Made by a program: the position numbers and the translations under genes. The notes under the pieces were generated by a model that was not told where the DNA came from, made no database searches, and saw only the letters and a program-made list of their open reading frames with translations. Shown here piece after piece: positions 17,425-26,444 of a stretch of DNA of 64,000 nt. Origin of the DNA: CAVVPY01 sp963750295. Lineage in GTDB: Bacteria > Actinomycetota > Actinomycetes > Mycobacteriales > Jatrophihabitantaceae. The stretch lies in the NCBI GenBank assembly GCA_963750295.1, contig CAVVPY010000001.1, positions 2,356,001 to 2,420,000 of the forward strand. The letters run 5' to 3'. Position 1 is the stretch's first letter, and every line of letters begins with the position of its first letter.

Positions 17425-18482
17425 CTACCAGGGTGGCTGGTAGCCGGGAACCGGGCGCGGCGCCGGACGCGCGTCAGCGTCAGCGTCCGAGGTCGGGGCC
17501 GGGATCGTGTCCGCGGCCCCGGCCCCGGTGACGTCGTCGCAGTCTCGGTCGCAGTCTCGGTCGAGGTCGGGGCCGCGTCCCCGGTCGTCGCCGCCGCGGC
17601 CGATTCCATCTCGATGATGGCCGCGAGGACCTCCTCGGCCAGGGCGGCGTAGTCCTCGGACAGCCCCGCGGCGTCGCGGCTGAGCAGAGCGTCGTTCTTG
17701 CCGCGGATCCCGCCGCGCAGCCGGGCCAGGCGCGCCTTCTTCTCCAGCGCGTGCTGCTGCTCGAGCTCGTACGGCAGCAGCCCGTGCCGGCGCATGTCCA
17801 CGGCAGCGCTCTCGTGGTAGCGGATCGCCGTCCGGAACACCGGCGCCACACCCTCCAGCGAGTCCTCGAGTGAGGCCCGCACGCCTTCGCGCAGTCGCGT
17901 GCTTCCGTGCCGGGCGCCGAAGATCAGCACACCCAGCAGGCGCAGCGTCGGGTTGTTCTGCAGGGTCGCAGCGAACCGATGAGCGACGGTGACCAGCCCG
18001 TCGAGGGACGCTTCATCCGACCTGGTCGGGATGATCAGGTAATCGGACGCGCGGAACACCAGCTCCTGGAGCATCGGCTCGCCGGGCGGGGTGTCGACAA
18101 GGATCAGGTCGTAGTCGGCGCCCGGCTGCTCCGGTGCCACCTGGGCAAGGGCGGCGCGCAGCCCCGTCATCGTCTGGCCACGGGCCATCCGCGCGATGTA
18201 GGTGGCCGGGACGTCGAACAGCGCCGAACCGCCCGGGACGCAGTCCAGGTTCGGCCGCACGTCGCGCAACGGGCTGAGCGGGTAACCGCTCTGGATCGCC
18301 ATCGCCAGGCTCTGCCCGTCGCTGATCGGGTACGACAGGTCGCGGCTGAGGTTGCCCTGCGGGTCAGCGTCCACGGTCAGGACCCGCCGCCCGGACCTCG
18401 CCGCGAGCCCGGCCAGGCCCGCGGTGACACTGGTCTTGCCGACGCCACCCTTCGCGTTGGCTACGGCAACGACACGACGCAT
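17425..18482 (-). pseudogene. ParA-family ATPase with frameshifted C-terminal tail
   Basis: Deviant Walker-A ATPase of the ParA/Soj type. It starts at ATG 18482 (GGTGAGG ribosome site) with AVANAKGGVGKTSVTAGL, then DADPQGNLSRDL and LVDTPPGEPMLQE, all intact. After about residue 300 the frame enters a Thr/Pro-rich stretch and stays open through two opposite-strand genes to 16701, which is implausible. The frame beginning one base earlier ends sensibly at TAG 17427-17425 with a tail reading ADARPAPRPVPGYQPPW. The total length is one base short of whole codons, so a single deletion near 17500-17560 explains everything (repaired length 352). No parB is nearby. It may be fully functional if the shift is a sequence error. 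Confidence 0.82.
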
Positions 18483-18568
18483 CCGACCCTCACCCTCTGC
18501 TTAACCAGGCGAGGGTCATGCAACCACACGGCCCTTCACCGAGCCACGCGGTGCAGGCGGTCAGCGCG

Positions 18569-18865
18569 CTAATGCCGCACTCCCGGCCGGGGGCGGGACG
18601 CGGCGCGAGGGCTCGGACGAGGGGGTGGACCCGCCGGCGCCGGTTCGGACGCGATCGGCTCGGGTATCGGCACCCCCGGGAAGCGATCGGGCGGCACGGG
18701 CGCCGCGACGCCGTGGTTCTCGGTGTACCCGGCCGCGAAGAACCGGCCCAGCCGGCGCCGCGAATCCGATTCGACTGCACCCGCCGAAGGAACCGGCGGG
18801 TCGCGGACGAGGGCGTGGGGCGTCGGCCCGGCCGGGATCGGCCTGCCCGCGACTGTCTGCCTCAC
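18569..18865 (-). CDS. Small proline-rich protein upstream of parA
   Basis: A 98-residue reading frame from GTG 18865, about 86 bp upstream of the ParA start on the same strand. The protein is Pro/Ala/Arg-rich, with a more ordinary middle (SRRRLGRFFAAGYTENHG). Its composition looks more coding-like than the alternative frames here. No strong ribosome site is visible and I do not recognise the family. It could be a small ParA partner or a spurious frame. Confidence 0.4.
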   Translation of the reverse strand: MRQTVAGRPIPAGPTPHALVRDPPVPSAGAVESDSRRRLGRFFAAGYTENHGVAAPVPPDRFPGVPIPEPIASEPAPAGPPPRPSPRAASRPRPGVRH

Positions 18866-19134
18866 TGCCCACGATCTGAGGTTATCGCGGCGATCGAGCG
18901 CCAGGCCTCGAGGTACTGGCCGCAGCCGTGTCGACTCGGGCGAACCGCGGTCCGACCGGCCACGAGATCACGAACGGTCCGCGACGGGCACACCGTCGTC
19001 GGCACAGTCTGGCAACATCGGGTCGACCGAGCGAGCGACGTGATTGCCGAGTTCGCCCACGTGATCCGCGCACCACTCGATCCAGCTCGCCCTTGTCTCG
19101 TGACCCGTCCCCTCGTCTGCCCTGGAGTTCGTTG

Positions 19135-19842
19135 ATGACGCTGTCCAACCTGCCACCCGTCGTCGACCGCGCCGCGTGGCGTGCTGCGCGCGACAGCATC
19201 CTCGACCGCGAGAAGGCGCACACGCGCGAGGGCGACGCGATTGCCGCGGCCCGGCGCCGGCTACCGATGACGCCCGTGCCGCCGGTCACTGTGACCGGAG
19301 CGGACGGGCCGGTCCCTCTGCTCGACGTCTTCGAAGGACGCCGCATGCTGATGGCCTACTTCCACATGTGGCACGACGGCCAGCCGTGGGCCGATCAGTG
19401 CGAGGGCTGCACGATCTCGACGAGCCACATGCAGATGCAGGAGTACCTGCACGCCCGAGGGGTCACCTACGCGGTGTTCTGCGAAGGGCCCTACGAAGAG
19501 ATCAAGCCGTTCCGCGAGTTCATGGGCTACAACTGGCCGTGGTATTCCGCGAAGGACAGCAATCCCGCGCTGGCCGACGACCGCGACTTCGGTTTCATCG
19601 CGTGCTACGTGCACGACGACGACGCGCAGGTCTATGAGACGTACTGGAGCGATGCTCGCGGCGCCGAAGCCCTGATCACGAGCTACCACGCGCTGGACAT
19701 GACGGTGTTCGGCCGGCAGGAGCAGTGGGAGGACTCACCCGAGGGCTGGCCGCGCGTCCCACAGGGCGAGCACCCCTGGGCGCTGAACGGTCGACCGACC
19801 GCGCAGTGGTCCCGTCCCGGGGTGCACGAGCACCAGTCATAA
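19135..19842 (+). CDS. DUF899 thioredoxin-fold family protein
   Basis: A 235-residue protein of the DUF899 (thioredoxin-like) family. Features include LLDVFEGRRMLMAYFHMW, then a DQCEGCTIST segment with a CxxC pair, then FREFMGYNWPWYSAKDSNPA and VYETYWSDARG. ATG 19135 has GGAG seven bases upstream; the longer open frame to 18928 has no coding character. Its function is unproved; the family is thought to be redox-related. The nearest neighbour is glutamate decarboxylase 42 bp downstream. Confidence 0.88.
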   Translation: MTLSNLPPVVDRAAWRAARDSILDREKAHTREGDAIAAARRRLPMTPVPPVTVTGADGPVPLLDVFEGRRMLMAYFHMWHDGQPWADQCEGCTISTSHMQMQEYLHARGVTYAVFCEGPYEEIKPFREFMGYNWPWYSAKDSNPALADDRDFGFIACYVHDDDAQVYETYWSDARGAEALITSYHALDMTVFGRQEQWEDSPEGWPRVPQGEHPWALNGRPTAQWSRPGVHEHQS

Positions 19843-19884
19843 GCCGCGCTGGCCGTGGACGCGGTCGACTGAAATCATGGTTTC

Positions 19885-21288
19885 ATGGCGCTTCGCGGTG
19901 GCAAGGTCCCGTCCCGAACGAGCCGCCGGCGCAGCGTAAGCAATCCGCTACTGGTCGTCGACGACCCCGCGCTGGAGGAGGAGATCAGTGCCCCGTTGCG
20001 CGCCTTGGCCAAGCACCCGGTGCCGCCGGCGGTTGCCTATCAGTTGGTACGTGACGAGTTGTTGCTCGACGGCAGCGCGCGCCTCAATCTGGCTACTTTC
20101 GTCACGACGTGGATGGAGCCGCACGCGAACCAACTGATGGCCGAGTCGGTCGACAAGAACATGATCGACAAGGACGAGTACCCGCAGACCGCGGAGATCG
20201 AGAATCGGTGTGTCGCGATCCTGGCCGACCTGTGGCACGCACCGGAGTCCACGGTCGCGACGGGTTGTTCGACCACCGGGTCCAGTGAGGCATGCATGCT
20301 GGCCGGGCTCGCGCTCAAGCGCCGCTGGGCGGCGCGCACCGGTGGTGACCCCGCCCGCAAACCGAATCTGGTCATGGGCGCCAATGTGCAGGTCTGCTGG
20401 GAGAAGTTCTGCCGGTATTGGGACGTCGAGCCGCGCTTGGTGCCCGTCGAGGGCGACCGGCTGCATCTCGGCGCCGCAGAAGCGGTCGCGCACTGCGACG
20501 AGAACACCATCGGTGTGGTCGCGATTCTGGGCTCGACCTTCGACGGCAGCTACGAGCCGGTCGCGGACATCGCCGCAGCTCTCGATGACCTGCAGGCCAG
20601 CGGCGGCCCGGATATCCCGGTGCATGTTGACGGGGCTTCGGGAGCAATGGTCGCTCCGTTCCTGGACCCGGAGTTGGTGTGGGACTTCCGGTTGCCGCGG
20701 GTCGCCTCGATCAATACCTCCGGCCACAAGTACGGGCTGGTCTACCCGGGGGTCGGGTGGGCGCTCTGGCGCGACGCTGAGGCCCTCCCGCAGGAGCTCG
20801 TCTTCGACGTCAACTATCTCGGCGGGGACATGCCGACCTTCGCGCTCAACTTCTCGCGGCCGGGCGCCGAGGTCATCGCGCAGTACTACATGTTCTTCCG
20901 CCTGGGCTTCGACGGGTACAAGGCGGTGCAGCAGGGTTCCCGCGACGTCGCCACCTCTCTCGCGCAGCAGATCGAACAACTCGGGCCCTACCGGCTGATC
21001 ACCAGAGGCGACGAGCTGCCGGTCTTCGCGTTCACCACGACGGACGACATCACCGAGTGGGACGTCTTCGCCGTCTCGCGCGGGTTGCGCGAACACGGCT
21101 GGCAGGTCCCGGCCTACACGTTCCCCGCCGACCGCACCGACCTCGCCGTCCTGCGAGTCGTCTGCCGCCACGGCTTTTCCCACGACCTCGCCGAGCTGTT
21201 CCTGCGCGACCTCACCGAGGTCACCACCACGCTGGTGACCGACGTCGATCAGGTCGGCCGCAGCGGATCGGCCTCGTTCCACCACTGA
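19885..21288 (+). CDS. gadB: Glutamate decarboxylase
   Basis: PLP-dependent decarboxylase converting glutamate to GABA with proton consumption, 467 residues. Family blocks are PHANQLMAESVDKNMIDKDE near residue 78, TGCSTTGSSEACMLAGLALK, the PLP Asp/Ala region HVDGASGAMVAPF, and the Schiff-base Lys in NTSGHKYGLVYPGVGW near residue 280. The C-terminal His-His tail recalls bacterial GadB ends. Length matches GadA/B. No GABA antiporter is adjacent, so an acid-resistance role is not established here. Confidence 0.94.
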   Translation: MALRGGKVPSRTSRRRSVSNPLLVVDDPALEEEISAPLRALAKHPVPPAVAYQLVRDELLLDGSARLNLATFVTTWMEPHANQLMAESVDKNMIDKDEYPQTAEIENRCVAILADLWHAPESTVATGCSTTGSSEACMLAGLALKRRWAARTGGDPARKPNLVMGANVQVCWEKFCRYWDVEPRLVPVEGDRLHLGAAEAVAHCDENTIGVVAILGSTFDGSYEPVADIAAALDDLQASGGPDIPVHVDGASGAMVAPFLDPELVWDFRLPRVASINTSGHKYGLVYPGVGWALWRDAEALPQELVFDVNYLGGDMPTFALNFSRPGAEVIAQYYMFFRLGFDGYKAVQQGSRDVATSLAQQIEQLGPYRLITRGDELPVFAFTTTDDITEWDVFAVSRGLREHGWQVPAYTFPADRTDLAVLRVVCRHGFSHDLAELFLRDLTEVTTTLVTDVDQVGRSGSASFHH

Positions 21289-21392
21289 CGGCGCACTCGG
21301 GCGGGCGCGTCCAGCGCTACGGTGTCGATCCTCGGTTGCTGCCCGCCCGATGCGGGCGACACCCCGAGTCGTCGAACGATGAGGGGTGCTCG

Positions 21393-21980
21393 GTGTTCGG
21401 AAATGACTGGGACAAAGCCGAGGCGACGATCGTCGCCCGGGACGCGAAGTTCACCGGCGACGGATCGGTGGCCACGTACACCTATGTCGCGGACGTGCGC
21501 CTGCCAACCGGCGAGACGTTCCGCGCCACGATCAACGAGCCGACGATCGCCACCGACTTCTGGGCGCCGAGCATCCGCGACGTCGTGTCCGTGCTCGTCA
21601 AGTCCAAGGACCGCAAGGTCAACTTCGACAAGGACGACGAGCGCCTGAGCGTGAAGGCCTTCCACGCAGCCAAGAAGAAGGCGTTCGAGGACGCCCAGAA
21701 CCAGCCGCCCGGCACGCCACCCGCGGGCTCGACGCCCTCCGTCGGGCTCCCCGACGCCATGGCAAGCAAGTTGGCCCAGCTCGGCATCGCACCGATGCAG
21801 GTCTTCACTGCTGACTCGGCTCAGGGGCAGGCGGCACTGGCCGCGTTCAGCCACCTCGGCGCGCCCGACGTGGCGACCCCCGAAGCCCGGCTCAAGAAGC
21901 TGCAGACCCTGCACGAGCAGGGGCTGCTCACCGCCGACGAGTACGCCGAGCAGCGACACCGCATTCTCGACCAGATCTAA
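21393..21980 (+). CDS. SHOCT-domain protein of unknown function
   Basis: A 195-residue protein from GTG 21393, with GAGGGG six bases upstream. The N-terminal half is a beta-rich domain (RDAKFTGDGSVATYTYVADV), followed by a charged helix, a Pro-rich linker near residue 110, and a C-terminal SHOCT-like motif (RLKKLQTLHEQGLLTADEYA, then EQRHRILDQI). SHOCT tails usually mediate oligomerisation. The TAA stop overlaps the opposite-strand TAG of the next gene by three bases. Specific role unknown. Confidence 0.78.
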   Translation: MFGNDWDKAEATIVARDAKFTGDGSVATYTYVADVRLPTGETFRATINEPTIATDFWAPSIRDVVSVLVKSKDRKVNFDKDDERLSVKAFHAAKKKAFEDAQNQPPGTPPAGSTPSVGLPDAMASKLAQLGIAPMQVFTADSAQGQAALAAFSHLGAPDVATPEARLKKLQTLHEQGLLTADEYAEQRHRILDQI

Positions 21981-22477
21981 CGAGTTCGGTCAGACCGTCG
22001 GCCGGCGGCTGATCGGAGCAGGTACCTGACGACGCGACGATGTGAGTCAGCGATGGTGCGCCACATCGCGGCGACCACCCGGTTGTCGTGCTGAATCAGC
22101 GTGGCGAACAGCCACCCGTTCCCGTCCCGCGCGAACACCAGTTCGGCGGGCATCCCGATCCGCGAGCGCGCGCTGAGGACGACGAGGTCGGAGGTGTTGA
22201 GCCGGATCGGCCAGCCGAGCACGTGGCGCGGCGACCGCGTCGAGCCGTGCCGAAGTCCGAGCAGCGACCAGGCGCGGGGAAGCCTGCGCCGCAGTCGAGC
22301 CGGTGCGCCCTCGAGGACGTCGCGCGCCCACTCTTCCGCACCGCGGGCCGCGGTGCTCTGCACCAGAAAGCAGTCGCAGTAGTCGATCCGGTCGAGTTCG
22401 GTGGCCTCGCGCACCCAACCCGGTAGGGGAGCGGCGGTCACTGTCGACTCGACGGATGCTCGGTGTTCAGGACGCAT
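21977..22477 (-). CDS. DUF2867-like protein, paralogue of the gene at 58.2 kb
   Basis: A 166-residue protein. The core EWARDVLEGAPARLRRRLP, then RHVLGWPIRLNTSDLVVL and LFATLIQHDNRVVAAMW, is shared in order with the protein at 58247-58726 (LRAFLEGAP, GHVLGWRV, LIATQISLDTAYARTLW). The pattern resembles the DUF2867 family. The start at ATG 22477 is a choice; the frame is open to 22549. It converges on the SHOCT gene with overlapping stop codons (CTAA). Function unknown. Confidence 0.7.
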   Translation of the reverse strand: MRPEHRASVESTVTAAPLPGWVREATELDRIDYCDCFLVQSTAARGAEEWARDVLEGAPARLRRRLPRAWSLLGLRHGSTRSPRHVLGWPIRLNTSDLVVLSARSRIGMPAELVFARDGNGWLFATLIQHDNRVVAAMWRTIADSHRRVVRYLLRSAAGRRSDRTR

Positions 22478-22569
22478 CGGGTCATGCCTCGCGCTCGGTG
22501 GCCAAGGGATCTTGACCCCAAGCCTGCCACGGTCCGATGGACGATCCACCGTCGCAACCGCCGCCGGGC

Positions 22570-22596
22570 CGTCACATCTCGCGCGTCAGCGGTGTC
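22570..22596 (+). promoter_or_regulatory. Predicted ECF41-type promoter
   Basis: CGTCACA at 22570-22576 and TGTC at 22593-22596 are separated by 16 bp, 33 bp before the start codon of the AhpD-like gene. The published ECF41 consensus is TGTCACA-N16-CGTC, so each element differs by one base with exact spacing. The ECF41 sigma gene lies in the operon it would drive. Confidence 0.6.
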
Positions 22597-22628
22597 TTGA
22601 TGTCGACACCCACCCGCGAGGAGGACAG

Positions 22629-23213
22629 ATGAGCACCACCCGAATTCCCACAGCAGAGATCACCGGTTTCTACGGGGCCCTGGTGAAGCGGTTCAGCAAG
22701 AAGCTGCTCGGCCGCGTGCCGGACCCCCTTGGCGTGTACTGGCACAACCCCGCCGTGCTCAAGGCCACCATGGGGATGGGCGCCAAGGCGGAGAGATGGG
22801 ACGCCTGTGACGCCGGCCTGAAATCGCTTACCCACATGGCTGTCGCAGCACAGATCGGCTGCAGCTGGTGTTTGGACTACGCCTACTTCAAGGCGTTCAA
22901 CGAGCACCTGGACATCGACAAGGCGCGCGAGGTGCCGCGCTGGCGCGACTCGATCCTGTTCACCCCGCTGGAGCGAGCGGTGCTGGGCTACGCCGAGGCG
23001 ATGACCCAGACGCCGCCGACTGTGACGGACGAGATGGTCGCTGTGCTGCTCGAACAGCTCAGCGAGGCGGCCCTGGTCGAACTGACGGCATTCGCCGCAC
23101 TCGCCAACATGAACTCCCGGGGCAACGTCGCACTCGGGATCGAGTCGGAGGGCTACGCGGCGTCCTGCGATCTCAAACCCCTGGTGGCGCCCGTCCTACG
23201 CTCACCGGCATGA
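22629..23213 (+). CDS. Carboxymuconolactone decarboxylase (AhpD-like) family protein
   Basis: A 194-residue all-helical protein of the CMD/AhpD family. The redox CxxC is in QIGCSWCLDYAYFKA near residue 80, followed by an acidic helix (FTPLERAVLGYAEAMTQTPP). Such proteins act as peroxidase partners or protect against reactive oxygen. The start has GAGGAGGACAG upstream. The stop overlaps the start of the ECF41 sigma gene (ATGA), the classic ECF41 genomic arrangement. Confidence 0.9.
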   Translation: MSTTRIPTAEITGFYGALVKRFSKKLLGRVPDPLGVYWHNPAVLKATMGMGAKAERWDACDAGLKSLTHMAVAAQIGCSWCLDYAYFKAFNEHLDIDKAREVPRWRDSILFTPLERAVLGYAEAMTQTPPTVTDEMVAVLLEQLSEAALVELTAFAALANMNSRGNVALGIESEGYAASCDLKPLVAPVLRSPA

Positions 23214-24088
23214 CCAACGACCCGTTCGTCAGTCACCGCAGCCTGCTGTTCACCGTCGCCTATGAGCTGCTCGGCTCGGCAACCGACGCCGAGGACGCGG
23301 TCCAAGAGACCTGGCTGCGGTGGGACGGGATCGGCGCGGACGGGCAGGCCGGAGTGGCCGATCCGCGCGCGTATCTGGTGCGGATCGTCAGCCGGCTGGC
23401 GCTCAACCGGCTGCGGACGCTGGCCCGCCGCAAGGAGGATTACGTCGGCGAGTGGTTGCCTGAACCGCTGCTGACCACTCCGGACGTGGCCGAGGACGTC
23501 GAGCTGGCCGAGAGCGTGTCCATGGCGATGCTGACCGTGCTCGAGACGCTGACGCCGACGGAGCGAGCGGTGTTCGTCCTGCGCGAGGTCTTCGACCTGC
23601 CGTTCGACGAGATCGCCGCGGCGACAGGCAGATCGGCTGCCGGTGTCCGCCAGATCGCACACCGGGCCAGGTCCCACGTTGCTGCGCGGCGTCCGCGGAT
23701 GGAGGTCGACCGCACCGAACAGCGGCAGGTGGTCGACCGCTTCCTCATCGCGCTAAGGACCGGCGACATCCAGGGGCTGATGGACGCCCTCGCACCGAAC
23801 GCAGTGCTGATCGCGGACGGCGGCGGCGTGGCGACCGCAGTGCGGCAACCGGTCGTGGGCTCGAAGAAGATCGTCAATCTGCTCGGCCGATTCGCGCGCG
23901 TCGTCCCTACCGCGGTGGTGGAGCCGGTCCTGCTCAACGGTGCCCCGGGCGGCCGTGTCCTGCTCGACGGCGCCGTCGACACCGTGATCGGCTTCGCATT
24001 CGAAGGCGATCGGATCAGCCGGGTCTTCGTGGTACGGAACCCCGACAAGCTCCACCGGCTCAGCGAAGCGACCGAGCTCAGCCGGTGA
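23210..24088 (+). CDS. ECF41-group RNA polymerase sigma factor
   Basis: A 292-residue ECF sigma factor with a fused SnoaL-like C-terminal domain that replaces an anti-sigma factor. Region 2 is at 8-75 (DAEDAVQETWLRW), region 4 at 105-160 (LTPTERAVFVLREVFDLPFD). The group-defining motifs are all present: WLPEP in the linker near residue 82, DGGG near 203 and NPDKL near 279. It is coupled to the AhpD-like gene by an ATGA overlap and probably activates its own operon from the ECF41-type promoter at 22570. Confidence 0.93.
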   Translation: MTNDPFVSHRSLLFTVAYELLGSATDAEDAVQETWLRWDGIGADGQAGVADPRAYLVRIVSRLALNRLRTLARRKEDYVGEWLPEPLLTTPDVAEDVELAESVSMAMLTVLETLTPTERAVFVLREVFDLPFDEIAAATGRSAAGVRQIAHRARSHVAARRPRMEVDRTEQRQVVDRFLIALRTGDIQGLMDALAPNAVLIADGGGVATAVRQPVVGSKKIVNLLGRFARVVPTAVVEPVLLNGAPGGRVLLDGAVDTVIGFAFEGDRISRVFVVRNPDKLHRLSEATELSR

Positions 24089-24482
24089 GCAGGCCCTTGA
24101 CCAGTTCGGTGTCCTCGCTGCCGCGGAAGTAGGTGAGCTTCCCGTCCACGATCTTGAAGTGATGCTGGATGTTCATGGCGGCGGACTTCCCGGTCGCCCG
24201 CGACTTGATCGCGTAGGCAACGACCGCGAGTACGTCCTCGCCGTCACCGGCCATCGCGGTCGCCTCGAACCGCTCGACCTCGAACGTGGCGCCGAGGTGC
24301 TCGAAGAACGCGAGGACACCGCTCTTGCCGTGCCGGATGCCGTAGTACGGCGCGAAGGTCGCGGTCGTTTCGACGCCCCAATCACAGTTGTCGTCGATCA
24401 GCTCGAGCACGGTAGGGATGTCGCCGCGCCCGAAAGCCTCGTAGGCCGTCCTGAGCAGCTTGATGTTGTCGTCCGAGCTCAT
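24078..24482 (-). CDS. SnoaL-like / NTF2-fold protein
   Basis: A 134-residue NTF2-fold protein. It has an N-terminal helix (LLRTAYEAFGRGDIPTVLEL), then DDNCDWGVE, a GVLAFFEHLGATFEVERFE segment, and a final strand pair with a His-rich NIQHHFKIVDGKLTYFR. AAGGAG lies seven bases before ATG 24482. It converges on the ECF41 gene with an 11-bp tail overlap. Members of this fold can be isomerases, hydrolases or ligand binders; the substrate is unknown. Confidence 0.85.
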   Translation of the reverse strand: MSSDDNIKLLRTAYEAFGRGDIPTVLELIDDNCDWGVETTATFAPYYGIRHGKSGVLAFFEHLGATFEVERFEATAMAGDGEDVLAVVAYAIKSRATGKSAAMNIQHHFKIVDGKLTYFRGSEDTELVKGLLTG

Positions 24483-24630
24483 CACAATGCTCCTTCGCCT
24501 TTGTGGTGGACACCAGTAGTTCGCACGAGCGAAGGCGCCGGATCAGTCGGTGTTCGGTTGACGGCCGCGGGCCGGCTCACGCCGGCGTGGGTGCTGCGTC
24601 GAGAAATTCTCGGCGAAGATGGGACGAGGA

Positions 24631-24657
24631 TGTCGAGACCGGCGCGGCGGCTCCGTC
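24631..24657 (+). promoter_or_regulatory. Predicted ECF42-type promoter, copy 1
   Basis: TGTCGA at 24631-24636 and CGTC at 24654-24657, spaced by 17 bp, lie about 50 bp before the DGPF-protein start. These match the reported ECF42 elements (TGTCGA and CG(A/T)C). The surrounding 40-odd bases recur almost unchanged at 33902, including spacer and downstream sequence. Confidence 0.7.
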
Positions 24658-24706
24658 CCACGGGCACGACGCACCGCCGTCGCCGCATCGCACCGAGGAG
24701 GAGAGC

Positions 24707-25114
24707 ATGGCGAAGTACCTGCTACTCAAGCATTACCGTGGCGCTCCCGAGTCCATGAACCCCGTCCCGATGGACCAGTGGACGCCGGAGGAGGTCGAGG
24801 ACCATGTGCAGTACATGGCCGACTTCGCCGCCCGGCTCGTGCGCACCGGCGAGTTCGTCGACGAGCGGGCTCTCTCGCCCGCAGGGACGTTCGTCCGGTA
24901 CGACGGCGAGGGCCGACCGCCGGTCACCGACGGGCCCTTTGCCGAGACCAAGGACCTGATCGCCGGCTGGATGATCATTGATGTCGACAGCTACGAGCGT
25001 GCGGTCGCGCTCGCCGGCGAGTTGTCGGCAGCCCCCGGAGCCGGCGGCAAGCCGATCCACGAGTGGCTCGAGCTGCGCCCGTTCCTGACCGCATTGCCGA
25101 CGGTCATCGACTGA
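24707..25114 (+). CDS. YCII-related (DGPF) family protein
   Basis: A 135-residue ferredoxin-like-fold protein of the DGPF/YCII family. The signature TDGPFAETKDLIAGWMIIDV is near residue 72. GAGGAGGAGA precedes ATG 24707. Proteins of this family are the standard partners of ECF42 sigma factors. This one lies 22 bp upstream of such a sigma gene and downstream of a matching promoter. Biochemical function is not established for the family. Confidence 0.92.
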   Translation: MAKYLLLKHYRGAPESMNPVPMDQWTPEEVEDHVQYMADFAARLVRTGEFVDERALSPAGTFVRYDGEGRPPVTDGPFAETKDLIAGWMIIDVDSYERAVALAGELSAAPGAGGKPIHEWLELRPFLTALPTVID

Positions 25115-25136
25115 CCAGACCGACCAGGGCGGATCA

Positions 25137-26285
25137 GTGATGGACGAACTGCTGCTGAGGGAGCTGACTCCCGCGGTGATCGGCATCCTCGTGCATCGCG
25201 GAGTCGACTTCGCCACGGCCGAGGACGCCGTGCAGGAAGCACTCATCCAGGCCGCGCTGACCTGGCCGGACCGGCAGCCCGCCGACCCGAAGGGGTGGCT
25301 GGTCACGGTTGCCTGGCGCAAGTTCCTCGACGCCCGCCGCTCCGAGGTCTCGCGCCGCGACAGGGAGCAACGGGTCGAGGCCGAGCCGCAACCCGGACCG
25401 GCCGAGACCGCGGACGACACGTTGCGGTTGTTCTTCCTGTGCGCCCATCCGTCGCTGACGCCGACGTCCGCCGTCGCGCTCACGCTGCGCGCCGTCGGCG
25501 GCCTGACCACCCGGCAGATCGCCCAGGCCTACCTCGTGCCGGAGGCGACCATGGCGCAGCGGATCAGCCGGGCCAAACGCACCGTCGCGCACGTGCGGTT
25601 CGACGAGCCAGGCGACGTGGCGACAGTGCTCCGGGTGCTCTACCTGGTCTTCAACGAGGGCTACACCGGCGACGTCGACCTCGCGGCCGAGGCGATCCGG
25701 CTCACCCGGCAGCTGGCGTCGATGACCGATGACGAAGAGACCGCAGGGCTGCTGGCATTGATGCTGCTGCACCATGCTCGGCGACCGGCGCGGACCCGGC
25801 GTGACGGCAGCCTGGTCCCCCTCGCCGAGCAGGACCGCTCCCGCTGGAACACGGCGCTCATCGCCGAAGGCGTTGCTGTGCTGCAGGCAGCGTTGGCTCG
25901 CGACCGACTCGGCGAGTTCCAGGCACAGGCCGCTATCGCCGCGCTGCACGCCGACGCGCCGCGCGCCGAGGAGACCGACTGGGTCCAGATCGTCGGCTGG
26001 TACGACGAGCTGCTCCGCCTCACCGGGAGCCCGGTCGTGCAGCTCAACCGGGCCGTCGCAGTCGGCGAGGCCGACGGCCCGGTGGCCGGCCTAGCTGCCC
26101 TCGCCGCGGTCGACCCTGCCCTACCTCGCCACACCGCCGCCTCGGCCTACCTGCACGAGCAGGCAGGCGAGCTGCACACCGCGGCGCAGCAGTATGCCGA
26201 CGCGGCCCGGTCCGCCCCGAACCTGGCCGAACGCCACCATCTCAGCCGGCAGGCAGCGCGGATCAGTCAAGCGCTGCGTGACTGA
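25137..26285 (+). CDS. ECF42-group RNA polymerase sigma factor
   Basis: A 382-residue sigma factor with region 2 (ATAEDAVQEALIQAALTWPD), region 4 (RQIAQAYLVPEATMAQRISR) and a long helical TPR-like C-terminal extension. The group-specific DGSLVPLAEQDRSRWN block is near residue 225 and VVQLNRAVAVGEADGP near 300. No anti-sigma partner is encoded; in this group the extension controls activity. The start is GTG 25137 or ATG 25140. It probably drives its own DGPF operon and the second copy of the same promoter at 33902. Confidence 0.94.
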   Translation: MMDELLLRELTPAVIGILVHRGVDFATAEDAVQEALIQAALTWPDRQPADPKGWLVTVAWRKFLDARRSEVSRRDREQRVEAEPQPGPAETADDTLRLFFLCAHPSLTPTSAVALTLRAVGGLTTRQIAQAYLVPEATMAQRISRAKRTVAHVRFDEPGDVATVLRVLYLVFNEGYTGDVDLAAEAIRLTRQLASMTDDEETAGLLALMLLHHARRPARTRRDGSLVPLAEQDRSRWNTALIAEGVAVLQAALARDRLGEFQAQAAIAALHADAPRAEETDWVQIVGWYDELLRLTGSPVVQLNRAVAVGEADGPVAGLAALAAVDPALPRHTAASAYLHEQAGELHTAAQQYADAARSAPNLAERHHLSRQAARISQALRD

Positions 26286-26444
26286 ACTCCAGCTCGACCA
26301 CTCCGCACGACGTTCGCTCCGCAGTCGAAGAAGGGCACGTGACGTCTATGTGACAAGCAGCGTCACCTGGCTGATCGGGTATGGCGCTCGGCCGAGTGCG
26401 CCGCCACACTACGTGTGGACACCACCCTCACCCGGAGGTTCGTC

